Origin: Streptomyces sp. NRRL F-5126
GTDB lineage: Bacteria > Actinomycetota > Actinomycetes > Streptomycetales > Streptomycetaceae
Length of the DNA stretch: 64,000 nucleotides
Direction: 5' to 3'
Assembly (NCBI RefSeq): GCF_000721265.1
Contig: NZ_JOFZ01000011.1
Span: 62,001-126,000, forward strand
Numbering within the stretch: the first letter of the stretch is position 1; each line of letters starts with the position of its first letter. The notes under the pieces are model-generated. The model worked only from the letters and a program-made list of their open reading frames with translations. It had not been told where the DNA came from and ran no database searches. Below, one piece after another: positions 33,976 to 43,711 of the stretch. Both the position numbers and the translations under genes were made by a program.

Positions 33976-35592
33976 ATGCGACAGGCACCGGTGCTCGCGA
34001 GCACCGCCGACCCGTCTTCCGAGGCGTGGCGGGTCAACGAGGCGGCGCACGAGTCGCTCGCAGAGGAGCTGCGCGGCCGCCTCGCCGCGGCCCGCAGGGG
34101 CGGCGGCGAGCGCGCCCGCGCCCGGCACACCGCGCGCGGGAAGCTGCTGCCGCGCGAGCGGGTGGACACCCTCCTCGACCCGGGCTCGCCCTTCCTGGAG
34201 GTCGCGCCGCTCGCGGCCGAGGGCATGTACGGCGGGGACGCGCCGGCGGCCGGTGTGATCGCCGGCGTCGGCCGGGTCTCCGGCCGGGAGGCGATGATCA
34301 TCGCCAACGACGCGACGGTCAAGGGCGGCACGTACTACCCGATGACCGTCAAGAAGCACCTCAGGGCGCAGGAGATCGCCCTGGAGAACCGGCTCCCCTG
34401 CCTGTACCTGGTCGACTCGGGCGGCGCGTTCCTGCCGCTGCAGGACGAGGTCTTCCCCGACCGCGAGCACTTCGGCCGGATCTTCTACAACCAGGCGCGG
34501 ATGTCGGGTGCGCGCATCCCGCAGATCGCGGCGGTGCTCGGCTCGTGCACGGCGGGCGGCGCGTACGTCCCCGCGATGAGCGACGAGGCGGTGATCGTGC
34601 GCGGCCAGGGCACGATCTTCCTCGGCGGCCCGCCGCTGGTGAAGGCGGCGACGGGCGAGGTCGTCACGGCGGAGGAGCTGGGCGGCGGCGAGGTCCACTC
34701 CCGGGTCTCGGGCGTCACGGACCACCTCGCGGAGGACGACGCGCACGCGCTGCGCATCGTGCGCACGATCGTCTCGACGCTGCCGGAACGCGGCCCGCTG
34801 CCCTGGTCGGTCGAGCCGGTGGAGGAGCCGAAGGCCGACCCGCTCGGCCTGTACGGCGCGGTCCCGGTCGACTCCCGCACTCCGTACGACGTGCGGGAGG
34901 TCATCGCGCGCGTGGTGGACGGCTCCCGGTTCGCCGAGTTCAAGTCCGAGTTCGGCACGACGCTGGTGACGGGGTTCGCCAGGATCCACGGCCACCCGGT
35001 GGGGATCGTCGCGAACAACGGCATCCTGTTCTCGGAATCGGCCCAGAAGGGCGCCCACTTCATCGAGCTGTGCGATCAGCGCGGCATCCCGCTGCTGTTC
35101 CTGCAGAACATCTCCGGGTTCATGGTCGGCAAGGACTACGAGGCGGGCGGCATCGCCAAGCACGGCGCGAAGATGGTCACGGCGGTGGCCTGCGCGCGCG
35201 TGCCGAAGCTGACGGTGGTGGTCGGCGGCTCGTACGGCGCGGGGAACTACTCGATGTGCGGCCGCGCCTACGGCCCGCGCTTTATGTGGATGTGGCCCAA
35301 CGCGAAGATCTCGGTGATGGGCGGCGAGCAGGCCGCCTCCGTGCTGGCGACGGTCAAGCGCGACCAGCTGGAGGGCCGCGGCGAGCAGTGGCCCGCGCAG
35401 GAGGAGGAGTCCTTCAAGGCGCCGATCCGCGCCCAGTACGAGGAGCAGGGCAACGCGTACTACGCGACGGCGCGGCTGTGGGACGACGGCGTGATCGACC
35501 CGCTGGACACCCGTCAGGTGGTGGGCCTGGCGCTGACGGTCTGCGCGAACGCGCCGCTCGGCGAGCCGGGCTACGGCGTCTTCAGGATGTGA
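33976..35592 (+). CDS. accD1: Acyl-CoA carboxylase beta subunit (carboxyltransferase)
   Basis: The 538-residue carboxyltransferase moves carboxylate from biotin to an acyl-CoA. Crotonase-like motifs for the two oxyanion sites are visible: [40 protein letters not shown] in the N half and [37 protein letters not shown] in the C half. The sequence and operon partners (HMG-CoA lyase, acyl-CoA dehydrogenase) point to methylcrotonyl-CoA carboxylation in leucine breakdown rather than acetyl-CoA carboxylation. The gene name follows Streptomyces usage; mccB-type function is inferred. Confidence 0.93.
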   Translation: MRQAPVLASTADPSSEAWRVNEAAHESLAEELRGRLAAARRGGGERARARHTARGKLLPRERVDTLLDPGSPFLEVAPLAAEGMYGGDAPAAGVIAGVGRVSGREAMIIANDATVKGGTYYPMTVKKHLRAQEIALENRLPCLYLVDSGGAFLPLQDEVFPDREHFGRIFYNQARMSGARIPQIAAVLGSCTAGGAYVPAMSDEAVIVRGQGTIFLGGPPLVKAATGEVVTAEELGGGEVHSRVSGVTDHLAEDDAHALRIVRTIVSTLPERGPLPWSVEPVEEPKADPLGLYGAVPVDSRTPYDVREVIARVVDGSRFAEFKSEFGTTLVTGFARIHGHPVGIVANNGILFSESAQKGAHFIELCDQRGIPLLFLQNISGFMVGKDYEAGGIAKHGAKMVTAVACARVPKLTVVVGGSYGAGNYSMCGRAYGPRFMWMWPNAKISVMGGEQAASVLATVKRDQLEGRGEQWPAQEEESFKAPIRAQYEEQGNAYYATARLWDDGVIDPLDTRQVVGLALTVCANAPLGEPGYGVFRM

Positions 35593-35603
35593 GGGAGATG
35601 ACC

Positions 35604-37634
35604 ATGTTCGACAGTGTGCTGATCGCCAACAGGGGCGAGATCGCGGTGCGCGTGATCCGTACGCTGCGGGCGATGGGGCTGCGCTCGATCGCGGTCTTCA
35701 GCGACGCGGACGCGGACGCGCGCCATGTGCGCGAGGCCGACACGGCGGTCAGGATCGGCCCGGCGGCGGCGGCCGAGAGCTACCTGTCCATCGATCGCCT
35801 GCTGGACGCGGCGCGGCGCACGGGCGCGCAGGCGGTGCACCCCGGCTACGGCTTCCTCGCGGAGAACGCGCGCTTCGCCGCCGCGTGCGAGGAGGCCGGG
35901 CTCGTCTTCATCGGCCCGCCCGCATCCGCGATCGACCTGATGGGCGACAAGATCCGGGCGAAGGAGACGGTGTCGGCAGCCGGAGTGCCGGTGGTCCCCG
36001 GTTCTTCCGGCAGCGGCCTGAGCGACGCGGAACTGGCGGATGCGGCGCGCGCGATCGGCATGCCGGTCCTGCTCAAGCCGTCGGCGGGCGGCGGCGGCAA
36101 GGGCATGCGCCTCGTGCGCGACGAGGCGGCGCTCGCGGACGAGATCGCGGCCGCCAGGCGCGAGGCGAGATCGTCCTTCGGCGACGACACGCTGCTGGTG
36201 GAGCGCTGGGTCGACCGGCCGCGCCACATCGAGATCCAGGTGATGGCCGACGCCCACGGCTCGGTGGTCCATCTCGGCGAGCGCGAGTGCTCGTTGCAGC
36301 GGCGCCACCAGAAGGTGATCGAGGAGGCCCCCTCGGTCCTGCTCGACGAGCGCACGCGCGCGGCGATGGGCGAGGCGGCGGTCGCGGCGGCACGCTCCTG
36401 CGGGTATGTGGGCGCGGGCACCATCGAGTTCATCGTGCCGGGCGCCGACCCCTCCTCGTACTACTTCATGGAGATGAACACCCGCCTCCAGGTGGAGCAC
36501 CCGGTGACGGAGCTGGTCACGGGCGTCGACCTGGTGGAGCTCCAACTGCGGGTCGCGGCAGGCGAGCCGCTGCCGTTCGCGCAGGAGGACGTGCGGCTCA
36601 CGGGCCATGCGGTGGAGGCCAGGCTGTGCGCGGAGGACGCGTCGCGCGGCTTCCTGCCGACGGGCGGCGCGGTCCTGGCGCTGCGCGAGGCGGCGGGCCC
36701 CGGCGTGCGCACGGACTCGGGGCTCTCGGTGGGCTCCGAGGTGGGCAGCGCCTACGACCCGATGCTGGCCAAGGTCATCGCGTACGGTCCCGACCGGGCG
36801 ACGGCGCTGCGCAGGCTGCGCGGCGCGCTGGCCGACACGGTGACGCTCGGCGTGACGACCAACGCGGGGTTCCTGCGCAGGCTCCTGGCGCACCCGAGGG
36901 TCGTGTCGGGCGACCTGGACACCGGCCTCGTCGAGCAGGACGCGCAGAGCCTGCTGCCTGACGGCGCGCCGGCCGAGATGTACGCGGCGGCCGCGCTGCT
37001 GCGGGCGGCCCGAGGTGCGTCGTACGGGCGGAACACGCAGGCGGGGCAGGCGGGCTGGCGTGACCCGTTCTCGGCGACGGACGGGTGGCGGCTCGGCGGC
37101 ACGCCCGCCTGGGTGCCGCACCACTTCCGCCTGCCGGGCGAGGAACCCGTCACCGTGCGGCTGCGGGGCGGCGAGGTGCGGGTGGGCGACGGGCCACCCG
37201 TCGCGGCCCGGCTCGTCGAGGCGGTGGACGACGGCCGGGCAGCCGGTCAGGGCGTGAGCCGCGCGGACGTCGAGTACGCGGGCACGACGCACAGGTTCGC
37301 GGTCGCCGAGTCGGCCGACGGCCTCTGGCTCGGCCGGGACGGCGACAGCTGGGAGCCGCGCGACCACGACCCGGTGGAGGCCGGGCGGGCGGGTGCGGCC
37401 GCGGGCGGCGATTCGCTCACGGCCCCGATGCCCGGCACGGTCACGGTCGTCAAGGTCGCGAGCGGCGACGACGTCACGGCGGGGCAGAGCCTCCTCGTGG
37501 TGGAGGCCATGAAGATGGAGCACGTCATCTCCGCACCACACGCGGGCACCGTCACGCAGCTCGACGTACGGCCGGGCTCGACCGTCGCGATGGACCAGGT
37601 CCTGGCCGTCGTCACACCGCGGGAGGAATCATGA
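35604..37634 (+). CDS. accA1: Acyl-CoA carboxylase alpha subunit (biotin carboxylase + biotin carrier)
   Basis: The 676-residue protein combines an ATP-grasp biotin carboxylase ([20 protein letters not shown] at the start, ATP loop [12 protein letters not shown] near 155, HIEIQVMAD, catalytic [16 protein letters not shown]) with a C-terminal biotinyl domain whose Lys637 is in EAMKMEH. Two ATGs compete: 35598 sits almost on the GAGGGAG ribosome site, while 35604 has a proper 6-7 base spacer and matches homologues, so 35604 is chosen. It is 11 bases after the beta subunit and overlaps the lyase by four. Confidence 0.95.
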   Translation: MFDSVLIANRGEIAVRVIRTLRAMGLRSIAVFSDADADARHVREADTAVRIGPAAAAESYLSIDRLLDAARRTGAQAVHPGYGFLAENARFAAACEEAGLVFIGPPASAIDLMGDKIRAKETVSAAGVPVVPGSSGSGLSDAELADAARAIGMPVLLKPSAGGGGKGMRLVRDEAALADEIAAARREARSSFGDDTLLVERWVDRPRHIEIQVMADAHGSVVHLGERECSLQRRHQKVIEEAPSVLLDERTRAAMGEAAVAAARSCGYVGAGTIEFIVPGADPSSYYFMEMNTRLQVEHPVTELVTGVDLVELQLRVAAGEPLPFAQEDVRLTGHAVEARLCAEDASRGFLPTGGAVLALREAAGPGVRTDSGLSVGSEVGSAYDPMLAKVIAYGPDRATALRRLRGALADTVTLGVTTNAGFLRRLLAHPRVVSGDLDTGLVEQDAQSLLPDGAPAEMYAAAALLRAARGASYGRNTQAGQAGWRDPFSATDGWRLGGTPAWVPHHFRLPGEEPVTVRLRGGEVRVGDGPPVAARLVEAVDDGRAAGQGVSRADVEYAGTTHRFAVAESADGLWLGRDGDSWEPRDHDPVEAGRAGAAAGGDSLTAPMPGTVTVVKVASGDDVTAGQSLLVVEAMKMEHVISAPHAGTVTQLDVRPGSTVAMDQVLAVVTPREES

Positions 37635-38575
37635 CCGGCACGACAGGCCTGCCGATGGACGTGCCCGCGCCGGGCCTCCCGGCGCGCGTGCGGATCCACG
37701 AGGTGGGCGCGCGCGACGGGCTGCAGAACGAGTCGGCCGTCGTCCCCACCGAGGTGAAGGCGGAGTTCATCCACCGCCTCGCGGCCGCGGGCCTCACGAC
37801 GATCGAGGCCACGAGCTTCGTCCACCCGAAGTGGGTCCCCCAACTGGCCGACGCGGAGCAGCTCTTCCCGCAGTTGTCCGACATCGCGGGAGTCGACCTG
37901 CCGGTCCTCGTGCCCAACGCCCGCGGCCTCGCGCGCGCCACGGAACTGGGCGTGGGCCGGGTCGCCGTGTTCGGCAGCGCGACGGAGTCCTTCGCGAAGG
38001 CCAACCTCAACCGCACGGTCGACGAGTCGCTCGCGATGTTCGACCCGGTCGTCGCCCAGGCCCGCGAGCACGGGATGCATGTGCGCGGCTACCTGTCCAT
38101 GTGCTTCGGCGACCCCTGGGAGGGGCCGGTACCGGTCGGCCAGGTCGTCCGGGTCGCGAAGGCGCTGATGGACCTCGGCTGCGACGAGCTGAGCCTCGGC
38201 GACACCATCGGCGTCGCGACACCCGGCCATGTGGGCGCCCTGCTGGGCGCGCTGGGCGAGGCGGGGGTGGCCACGGAGGCGATCGGCGTGCACTTCCACG
38301 ACACGTACGGCCAGGCGCTCGCCAACACGTACGCGGCCCTGCGGTGCGGCGTGTCCACGGTCGACGCGTCGGCGGGCGGCCTCGGCGGCTGCCCGTTCGC
38401 CAAGAGCGCCACAGGAAACCTGGCGACGGAGGACCTCGTCTGGATGCTGCGTGGCCTCGGCATCCAGACGGGCGTCGACCTCGACCGGCTCGTCGCCACG
38501 AGCAGCTGGATGGCCGACCGCCTCGGCCGACCGAGTCCCTCCCGTACCGTACGGGCCCTGACCCACAAGGGGTGA
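37631..38575 (+). CDS. hmgL: Hydroxymethylglutaryl-CoA lyase
   Basis: This 314-residue enzyme splits 3-hydroxy-3-methylglutaryl-CoA to acetyl-CoA and acetoacetate, the last step of leucine degradation. The TIM-barrel DRE metal motif appears as [11 protein letters not shown], the metal His pair as [14 protein letters not shown], and the active-site Cys segment as [18 protein letters not shown]. The ATG at 37631 overlaps the carboxylase stop (ATGA). Its presence is what identifies the operon as leucine/methylcrotonyl catabolism. Confidence 0.96.
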   Translation: MTGTTGLPMDVPAPGLPARVRIHEVGARDGLQNESAVVPTEVKAEFIHRLAAAGLTTIEATSFVHPKWVPQLADAEQLFPQLSDIAGVDLPVLVPNARGLARATELGVGRVAVFGSATESFAKANLNRTVDESLAMFDPVVAQAREHGMHVRGYLSMCFGDPWEGPVPVGQVVRVAKALMDLGCDELSLGDTIGVATPGHVGALLGALGEAGVATEAIGVHFHDTYGQALANTYAALRCGVSTVDASAGGLGGCPFAKSATGNLATEDLVWMLRGLGIQTGVDLDRLVATSSWMADRLGRPSPSRTVRALTHKG

Positions 38576-38583
38576 ACCACACG

Positions 38584-39744
38584 ATGTCCAAGGACTACAC
38601 ACTCTCCGAGGAGCACGAGGAACTCCGGCGCACCGTCGAGGAGTTCGCGCACGATGTGGTCGCCCCCAAGATCGGCGACTTCTACGAACGGCACGAGTTC
38701 CCGTACGAGATCGTGCGCGAGATGGGCCGCATGGGCCTGTTCGGGCTGCCGTTCCCCGAGGAGTACGGCGGGATGGGCGGCGACTACCTGGCGCTGTGCC
38801 TCGCCCTTGAGGAGCTCGCCAGGGTCGACTCGTCCGTCGCGATCACCCTGGAGGCGGGGATCTCGCTGGGCGCGATGCCCGTCTTCCGCTTCGGCACGGA
38901 GGAGCAGAAGCGCACGTGGCTGCCGCGGCTGTGCTCGGGCGAGATGCTGGGCGCCTTCGGCCTGACCGAGCCCGGCGCGGGGTCCGACGCGGGCGGCACG
39001 CGCACGACGGCGGTGCGCGAAGGCGGCGAGTGGGTGATCAACGGCACGAAGTGCTTCATCACCAACTCGGGCACGGACATCACGGGGCTGGTGACGGTCA
39101 CGGCGGTGACGGGCCGCACGGACGACGGCAGGCCGCTGATCTCGTCGATCATCGTCCCGTCCGGCACGCCGGGGTTCACGGTGGCGCCGGCGTACTCGAA
39201 GGTCGGCTGGAACGCGTCGGACACGCGCGAGCTGTCGTTCGCCGACGTGCGCGTCCCGGCGGCGAACCTGCTGGGCGAGGAGGGCCGCGGGTACGCCCAG
39301 TTCCTGCGGATCCTCGACGAGGGCAGGATCGCGATCGCCGCGCTGTCCACGGGTCTCGCGCAGGGCTGCGTGGACGAGTCGGTGAAGTACGCGAAGGAGC
39401 GGCACGCGTTCGGCAGGCCGATCGGCGACAATCAGGCACTCCAGTTCAAGATCGCCGACATGGAGATGCGCGCGTACATGGCGCGCGTCGGCTGGCGCGA
39501 CGCGGCGTTCCGGCTGCTGCGCGGCGAACGCTTCAAGAAGGAGGCGGCGATGGCGAAGCTCTACTCCTCCACGATCGCCGTCGACAACGCGCGCGAGGCG
39601 ACGCAGATCCACGGCGGGTACGGCTTCATGAACGAGTACCCGGTGGCCAGGATGTGGCGGGACTCGAAGATCCTGGAGATCGGCGAGGGCACGAGCGAGG
39701 TCCAGCGGATGCTGATCGCCCGCGAACTCGGGCTGACGGGCTGA
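38584..39744 (+). CDS. acdH: Acyl-CoA dehydrogenase, probably isovaleryl/branched-chain type
   Basis: A 386-residue FAD enzyme with AFGLTEPGAGSDAGGTRT, CFITNSGTDITGLVTV, the flavin-binding segment GRPIGDNQALQFKIADMEMR and the C-terminal IHGGYGFMNEYPVARMWRDS and ILEIGEGTSEVQRMLIA. Its place, 8 bases after HMG-CoA lyase in the leucine operon, suggests isovaleryl-CoA or related branched acyl-CoA as substrate. Streptomyces acdH in this location is known for branched-chain acyl-CoA use. A hairpin terminator follows. Confidence 0.94.
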   Translation: MSKDYTLSEEHEELRRTVEEFAHDVVAPKIGDFYERHEFPYEIVREMGRMGLFGLPFPEEYGGMGGDYLALCLALEELARVDSSVAITLEAGISLGAMPVFRFGTEEQKRTWLPRLCSGEMLGAFGLTEPGAGSDAGGTRTTAVREGGEWVINGTKCFITNSGTDITGLVTVTAVTGRTDDGRPLISSIIVPSGTPGFTVAPAYSKVGWNASDTRELSFADVRVPAANLLGEEGRGYAQFLRILDEGRIAIAALSTGLAQGCVDESVKYAKERHAFGRPIGDNQALQFKIADMEMRAYMARVGWRDAAFRLLRGERFKKEAAMAKLYSSTIAVDNAREATQIHGGYGFMNEYPVARMWRDSKILEIGEGTSEVQRMLIARELGLTG

Positions 39745-39746
39745 CG

Positions 39747-39782
39747 GGCCGACCGGCCGACCGGCCGACCGGCCGACCGGCT
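39747..39782. repeat. 8-bp tandem repeat GACCGGCC after the leucine operon
   Basis: GACCGGCC is repeated almost four times directly after the acdH stop. Each unit is partly self-complementary (CCGG core). No function is apparent beyond possible slippage or help to the terminator 25 bases further on. Confidence 0.8.
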
Positions 39783-39806
39783 GAGGCGAGGCCTTCGCGC
39801 GCGGCG

Positions 39807-39836
39807 GGACCGCGGTGAGCTTCCTCACCGCGGTCC
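39807..39836 (+). terminator. Hairpin terminator of the acyl-CoA operon
   Basis: A perfect 13-bp stem (GGACCGCGGTGAG with CTCACCGCGGTCC) closes on a CTTC tetraloop 63 bases after the acdH stop. There is no T-run. It separates the carbon operon from the iron-regulated desE promoter. Confidence 0.85.
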
Positions 39837-39866
39837 GCGGTGTGACCCCGCCACCCGCAGGGCAGA

Positions 39867-39885
39867 TGAGGTTAGGCTAACCTAC
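39867..39885. promoter_or_regulatory. Iron box (DmdR/IdeR-type) before desE
   Basis: TGAGGTTAGGCTAACCTAC matches the 19-bp actinobacterial iron-box consensus TTAGGTTAGGCTAACCTAA closely; the central AGGTTAGGCTAACCT is a perfect palindrome. It lies 62 bases before desE. DmdR1/IdeR with Fe(II) would repress desE here. Confidence 0.93.
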
Positions 39886-39947
39886 TTTGAACTGCTCATC
39901 GCCGGTTCGGCACGGCCCGGTCGGCGCGACGAAAGCGGGACTGTGCC

Positions 39948-40991
39948 ATGCCCGAGATCCGTACCGCCCATCCCGTCGGCCGCCGCGGCCTGCTCGCCGC
40001 GGGCGGCGCGCTAGGCCTCGGCGCGGCGCTCGCCGCATGCGGCGGCGGCAGCGGCAGCGGCAGCGCGAAGAGCGACGCCTCCGGCGGCGCCTCGGGCAAG
40101 ACGGGCCCCTGGTCGTTCAAGGACGACCGGGGTGTCGTCGCGAAGGCCGACTCGACCCCGCGCAACATCGTGGCCTTCGTCGGCACGGCCGCCGCGCTCC
40201 ACGACTACGGTATCGAGGTCAAGGGCGTCTTCGGGCCGACGAAGAAGAAGGACGGGTCCGCGGACGTCCAGGCGGGCGACCTCGACATCAGCAAGGTCAC
40301 GATCATCGGCAACGTCTACGGCGAGTTCAACGTCGAGAAGTACGCCGCGCTCAACCCGGACCTGCTGGCCACGGAGCAGTGGCAGAAGGGCTCGCTCTGG
40401 TACGTGCCGGACAAGTCCAAGTCCCAGATCACCAAGCTCGCCCCCGTGGTCGCGCTCGAGGCGTCCCAGACCACCATCCCCAAGGCGATCCAGCGCCACG
40501 AGGACCTCGCCGGATCGCTCGGCGCCGACCTGAAGTCCAAGAAGGTCACGGACGCGAAGGCCCGCTTCGAGAAGGCCGCCGCGAGGCTGCGCGCCGCGGC
40601 CAAGGCGCGCCCCGAGATCACGGTGCTGATCGGCTCCGCGAGCCAGGACCTCTTCTACGTGTCGCTCGCGAAGATGTCGGCGGACACCTCGTACTTCCAG
40701 CAGCTCGGCGTCAGATTCGTGACACCGAAGGTCGACTCCCAGGGCTACTTCGAGGATCTGAGCTGGGAGAACGTCGGCAAGTACCGCGCGGACATCATCA
40801 TGATGGACAACCGCTCCTCGGCCCTCCAGCCGTCCGCGCTCACCTCCAAGCCGACGTGGCGTCAGCTCCCCGCGGTCAAGGCGGGCCAGGTCATCCCGCG
40901 CGTCACGGAGCCCATCTACTCCTACGACAAGTGCGCGCCGATCCTGGACGACCTGGCGCAGGCCATCGAGAAGGCGAAGAAGGTCCACTGA
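39948..40991 (+). CDS. desE: Ferrioxamine-binding lipoprotein (ABC transporter substrate-binding)
   Basis: The 347-residue protein has a twin-arginine-style lipoprotein signal (GRRGLLAAGGALGLGAALAA then Cys31, lipobox LAAC) and a Gly/Ser linker. The mature part is a class III siderophore-binding protein (VVAKADSTPRNIVAFVGTAA, LNPDLLATEQW, DQLSWE-like FEDLSWENVGKYRADII, AILDDLAQAIEKAKK at the end). It captures ferrioxamines outside the membrane for uptake. Promoter has an iron box. The permease and ATPase are not in this window. Confidence 0.95.
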   Translation: MPEIRTAHPVGRRGLLAAGGALGLGAALAACGGGSGSGSAKSDASGGASGKTGPWSFKDDRGVVAKADSTPRNIVAFVGTAAALHDYGIEVKGVFGPTKKKDGSADVQAGDLDISKVTIIGNVYGEFNVEKYAALNPDLLATEQWQKGSLWYVPDKSKSQITKLAPVVALEASQTTIPKAIQRHEDLAGSLGADLKSKKVTDAKARFEKAAARLRAAAKARPEITVLIGSASQDLFYVSLAKMSADTSYFQQLGVRFVTPKVDSQGYFEDLSWENVGKYRADIIMMDNRSSALQPSALTSKPTWRQLPAVKAGQVIPRVTEPIYSYDKCAPILDDLAQAIEKAKKVH

Positions 40992-42157
40992 GGCATTCAC
41001 GGCGTCCGCCGCGAGCACGCGCCGTCCGGCGGCGCCGGGTGGCGCCGGGTGGCGCCCCGCGGGGCCGGCCGGCGTCATCCGCCGTGCGAGCGCGGTCTGT
41101 TACGGGCGACGGCAGATGACGGAGGGCATCTGCGCGAGCGCCCGTGCGGCGGCTGACGGCGCCCGCGCGCGGCGCCGACCTCGCACCCGCCCGCCCGAAA
41201 GCCCACGAGCCTGCCGCACCGCCGCACCGCCGCACCACCGCATCGCCGTGCGGCCGGGCCGCGCCCACACACAGCCGCCCAAGCCGGGCCGCCAGACCGC
41301 CGCCGGGCCGCCCCACGGCCACCGCACCCGCTGCCGGGCCACTGCACCGCCGCCGCACCACCGCCGGGCCGCCCGCACCGCTGTGCGGCCGAGCCACCGC
41401 ACCGCCGCACCACCGTGCGGCCGGGCCGCCGCCCACGCACAGCCGCCCAGGCCGGGCCGCCAGACCGCCCCCGGGCCGCCGCACCACCGCCGCACCACCG
41501 TGCGGCCGAGCCGCCGTGCGGCCGCCGCACCGCCGCCGGGCCACTGCACCGCCGCCGGGCCGCCGGCACCGCTGTGCGGCCGAGCCACCGCACCGCCGCA
41601 CCACCGCCGCACCACCGTGCGACTGGGCCGCCGCCCACGCACCGCCGCCTTGGCCGGGCCACTGCACCGCCGCCGGGCCGGGCCGCCGGGCCGACACGCC
41701 GGCGCGCGGCCACCGCACCGCCGCCGGGCCGCCGGCACCGCTGTGCGGCCGAGCCGCCGCACTGCCACGGCACCGCCTCCGGGCCGGGCCACTGCACCGC
41801 CGCTGGGCCGCCGGCACCGCCGTGCGGCCGAGCGGCCGCACTGCCATGGCACCGCCTCCGGGCCGGGCCACCGCACCGCCACACCGCCGTCCGGCCGGGC
41901 CGCCGCGCTGCCACCGCACTGCCCCACCGCCGTGCGGCCCGGCCGCCGCACCGCCGCCGGCCGGGCCGCCGGGCCGCCGGGCCGACGCGCCGGCGTGCGG
42001 CCGGGCGCCGCCCACGCATCGGCGCGTCACGCGAGCCGCCGGACGCGCGCAACACGACCGGCGCGCGTCTCGCGCATCTCACGCACGCGCGCGCCGTGCG
42101 CTCCCGCGCACCGTTCGGGCGACGCGACCTCGCGGCACCCTGGGCCGCCACAGGAAG
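40992..42157. repeat. 1.17-kb low-complexity spacer where desF would be expected
   Basis: From desE to the desA iron box there is no gene on either strand. From about 41185 to 42010 the DNA is built of GCACCGCC, GCCGGGCC and GTGCGGCC words. A longer module, GCCGGCACCGCTGTGCGGCC and close variants, recurs near 41372, 41570, 41731 and 41812. A second module around GTGCGGCCGGGCC + CCCACGCACAGCCGCCC occurs near 41252, 41418 and in altered form near 41620. All frames read as Arg/Ala/Pro/His repeats. I expected desF, a siderophore-interacting reductase gene, at this place from S. coelicolor; no trace of its FAD/NAD motifs is seen. Confidence 0.8.
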
Positions 42158-42176
42158 TTAGGTTAGGCTAACCTCG
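42158..42176. promoter_or_regulatory. Iron box (DmdR/IdeR-type) before desA
   Basis: TTAGGTTAGGCTAACCTCG agrees with the 19-bp consensus except for its last two bases. It lies 77 bases before desA and should control the whole desABCD operon, keeping siderophore synthesis off when iron is ample. Confidence 0.95.
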
Positions 42177-42253
42177 CTTCAGCGCCCGGCGGGCTCCCCG
42201 CCGCGGCCGCGGCTCTCTCTTCCGTACCCCCACTCGCCCGGAAGGACCCCTTT

Positions 42254-43711
42254 ATGCGTTCTCACCTGCTCAACGACACCACGGCAGAGCGCTATCGGCG
42301 CTCCGTCGCCGACGGGGTCGGGCGGGTGGCCTCGCGCCTCGCGTCGGTGCGGGCGCCGTTCTCCGGCATCACCCCCGACGCCCTCGGCCCCGAGGTCGAC
42401 GCGGTCGACCTCGACCGCCCACTCGGCGACAGCGCCGCCGCGCTCGACGAGTTGGAGCGCGTCTACCTGCGCGACGCCGTCTACTTCCACCACCCCCGCT
42501 ACCTCGCCCACCTCAACTGCCCCGTCGTCATCCCGGCCGTCGTCGGCGAGGCCGTGCTCTCCGCCGTCAACTCCTCGCTGGACACCTGGGACCAGAGCGC
42601 CGGCGGCACCCTCATCGAGCGGCGGCTCATCGACTGGACGGCCGGCCGCATCGGCCTCGGGCCCGGCGCCGACGGTGTCTTCACCAGCGGGGGCACACAG
42701 TCCAACCTGCAAGCACTTCTGCTCGCGCGCGAAGAGGCCAAGGACGAGCCCGGCAGCGGCCGGCTCCGCGTCTTCGCGTCCGACTGCGCGCACTTCTCCG
42801 TACAGAAAGCCGCCACCCTGCTCGGCCTGGCCGCGGACGCCGTCGTGCCCGTGCCGTGCGACCGCGACCGCCGGATGCGCCCCGCCGCGCTCGCCGCCGC
42901 CATCGGGGGCTGCGTCGCCGACGGCGCCACCCCCATGGCCGTCGTGGCGACGGCAGGAACCACCGACTTCGGGTCGATCGACCCGCTGGGCGAGATCGCC
43001 GACGTCTGCGCCACGTACGGCACCTGGCTGCACGTGGACGCCGCGTACGGCTGCGGGCTCCTCGTCTCCCCCACCCGCCGGGGACACCTCGACGGCATCG
43101 AGCGCGCCGACTCCGTCACCGTCGACTACCACAAATCCTTCTTCCAGCCGGTGAGTTCCTCCGCCGTCCTGGTGCGGGACCGGGACACCCTGCGGCACGC
43201 CACCTACCACGCCGACTACCTCAACCCCCGCCGCGCGCTGACCGAGCGCATCCCCAACCAGGTGGACAAGTCACTCCAGACGACCCGCCGCTTCGACGCA
43301 CTCAAGCTGTGGATGACCCTGCGCGTGATGGGGGCGGACGGTGTGGGGCAGCTCTTCGACGAGGTGTGCGACCTCGCCGCCGAGGGATGGCGGCTGCTCG
43401 CCGCCGACCCGCGCTACGACGTGGTGGTGCGGCCCCGGCTTTCCACGCTGGTCTTCCGCTACGTCCCGCGCCGCATCACGTCGCCCGCCACGATCGACCG
43501 GGCCAACCTGTACGCGCGCAAGGCCCTGTTCGCCTCCGGCGAGGCGGTCGTCGCCGGCACGGTCGTGGACGGCAGGCAGTACCTGAAGTTCACGCTCCTC
43601 AACCCCGAGACGACCGCCCGGGACATCGCCGCCGTGCTCGACCTGATCGCGGAGCACGCGGAGGCGTACGTCGCGACCGAGAACGGAGAGCACCTTGCCC
43701 ACGCCTCCTGA
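42254..43711 (+). CDS. desA: PLP-dependent lysine decarboxylase of desferrioxamine synthesis
   Basis: This 485-residue group II (glutamate-decarboxylase-like) PLP enzyme makes cadaverine from lysine, the first step of desferrioxamine synthesis. The pyridoxal-binding lysine is Lys294 in [13 protein letters not shown]. Other motifs are [20 protein letters not shown] and [13 protein letters not shown] (cofactor-binding Asp). First of four overlapping genes; an iron box lies upstream. Overlaps desB by 17 bases if the desB TTG start is right. Confidence 0.97.
   Translation: MRSHLLNDTTAERYRRSVADGVGRVASRLASVRAPFSGITPDALGPEVDAVDLDRPLGDSAAALDELERVYLRDAVYFHHPRYLAHLNCPVVIPAVVGEAVLSAVNSSLDTWDQSAGGTLIERRLIDWTAGRIGLGPGADGVFTSGGTQSNLQALLLAREEAKDEPGSGRLRVFASDCAHFSVQKAATLLGLAADAVVPVPCDRDRRMRPAALAAAIGGCVADGATPMAVVATAGTTDFGSIDPLGEIADVCATYGTWLHVDAAYGCGLLVSPTRRGHLDGIERADSVTVDYHKSFFQPVSSSAVLVRDRDTLRHATYHADYLNPRRALTERIPNQVDKSLQTTRRFDALKLWMTLRVMGADGVGQLFDEVCDLAAEGWRLLAADPRYDVVVRPRLSTLVFRYVPRRITSPATIDRANLYARKALFASGEAVVAGTVVDGRQYLKFTLLNPETTARDIAAVLDLIAEHAEAYVATENGEHLAHAS

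Noticed and set aside
41075..42171. Several long repeat-rich frames on both strands in the desE-desA spacer
   Set aside because: Low-complexity Arg/Ala/Pro/His or Gly/Arg chains in every frame, without third-position bias, start signals or known domains.
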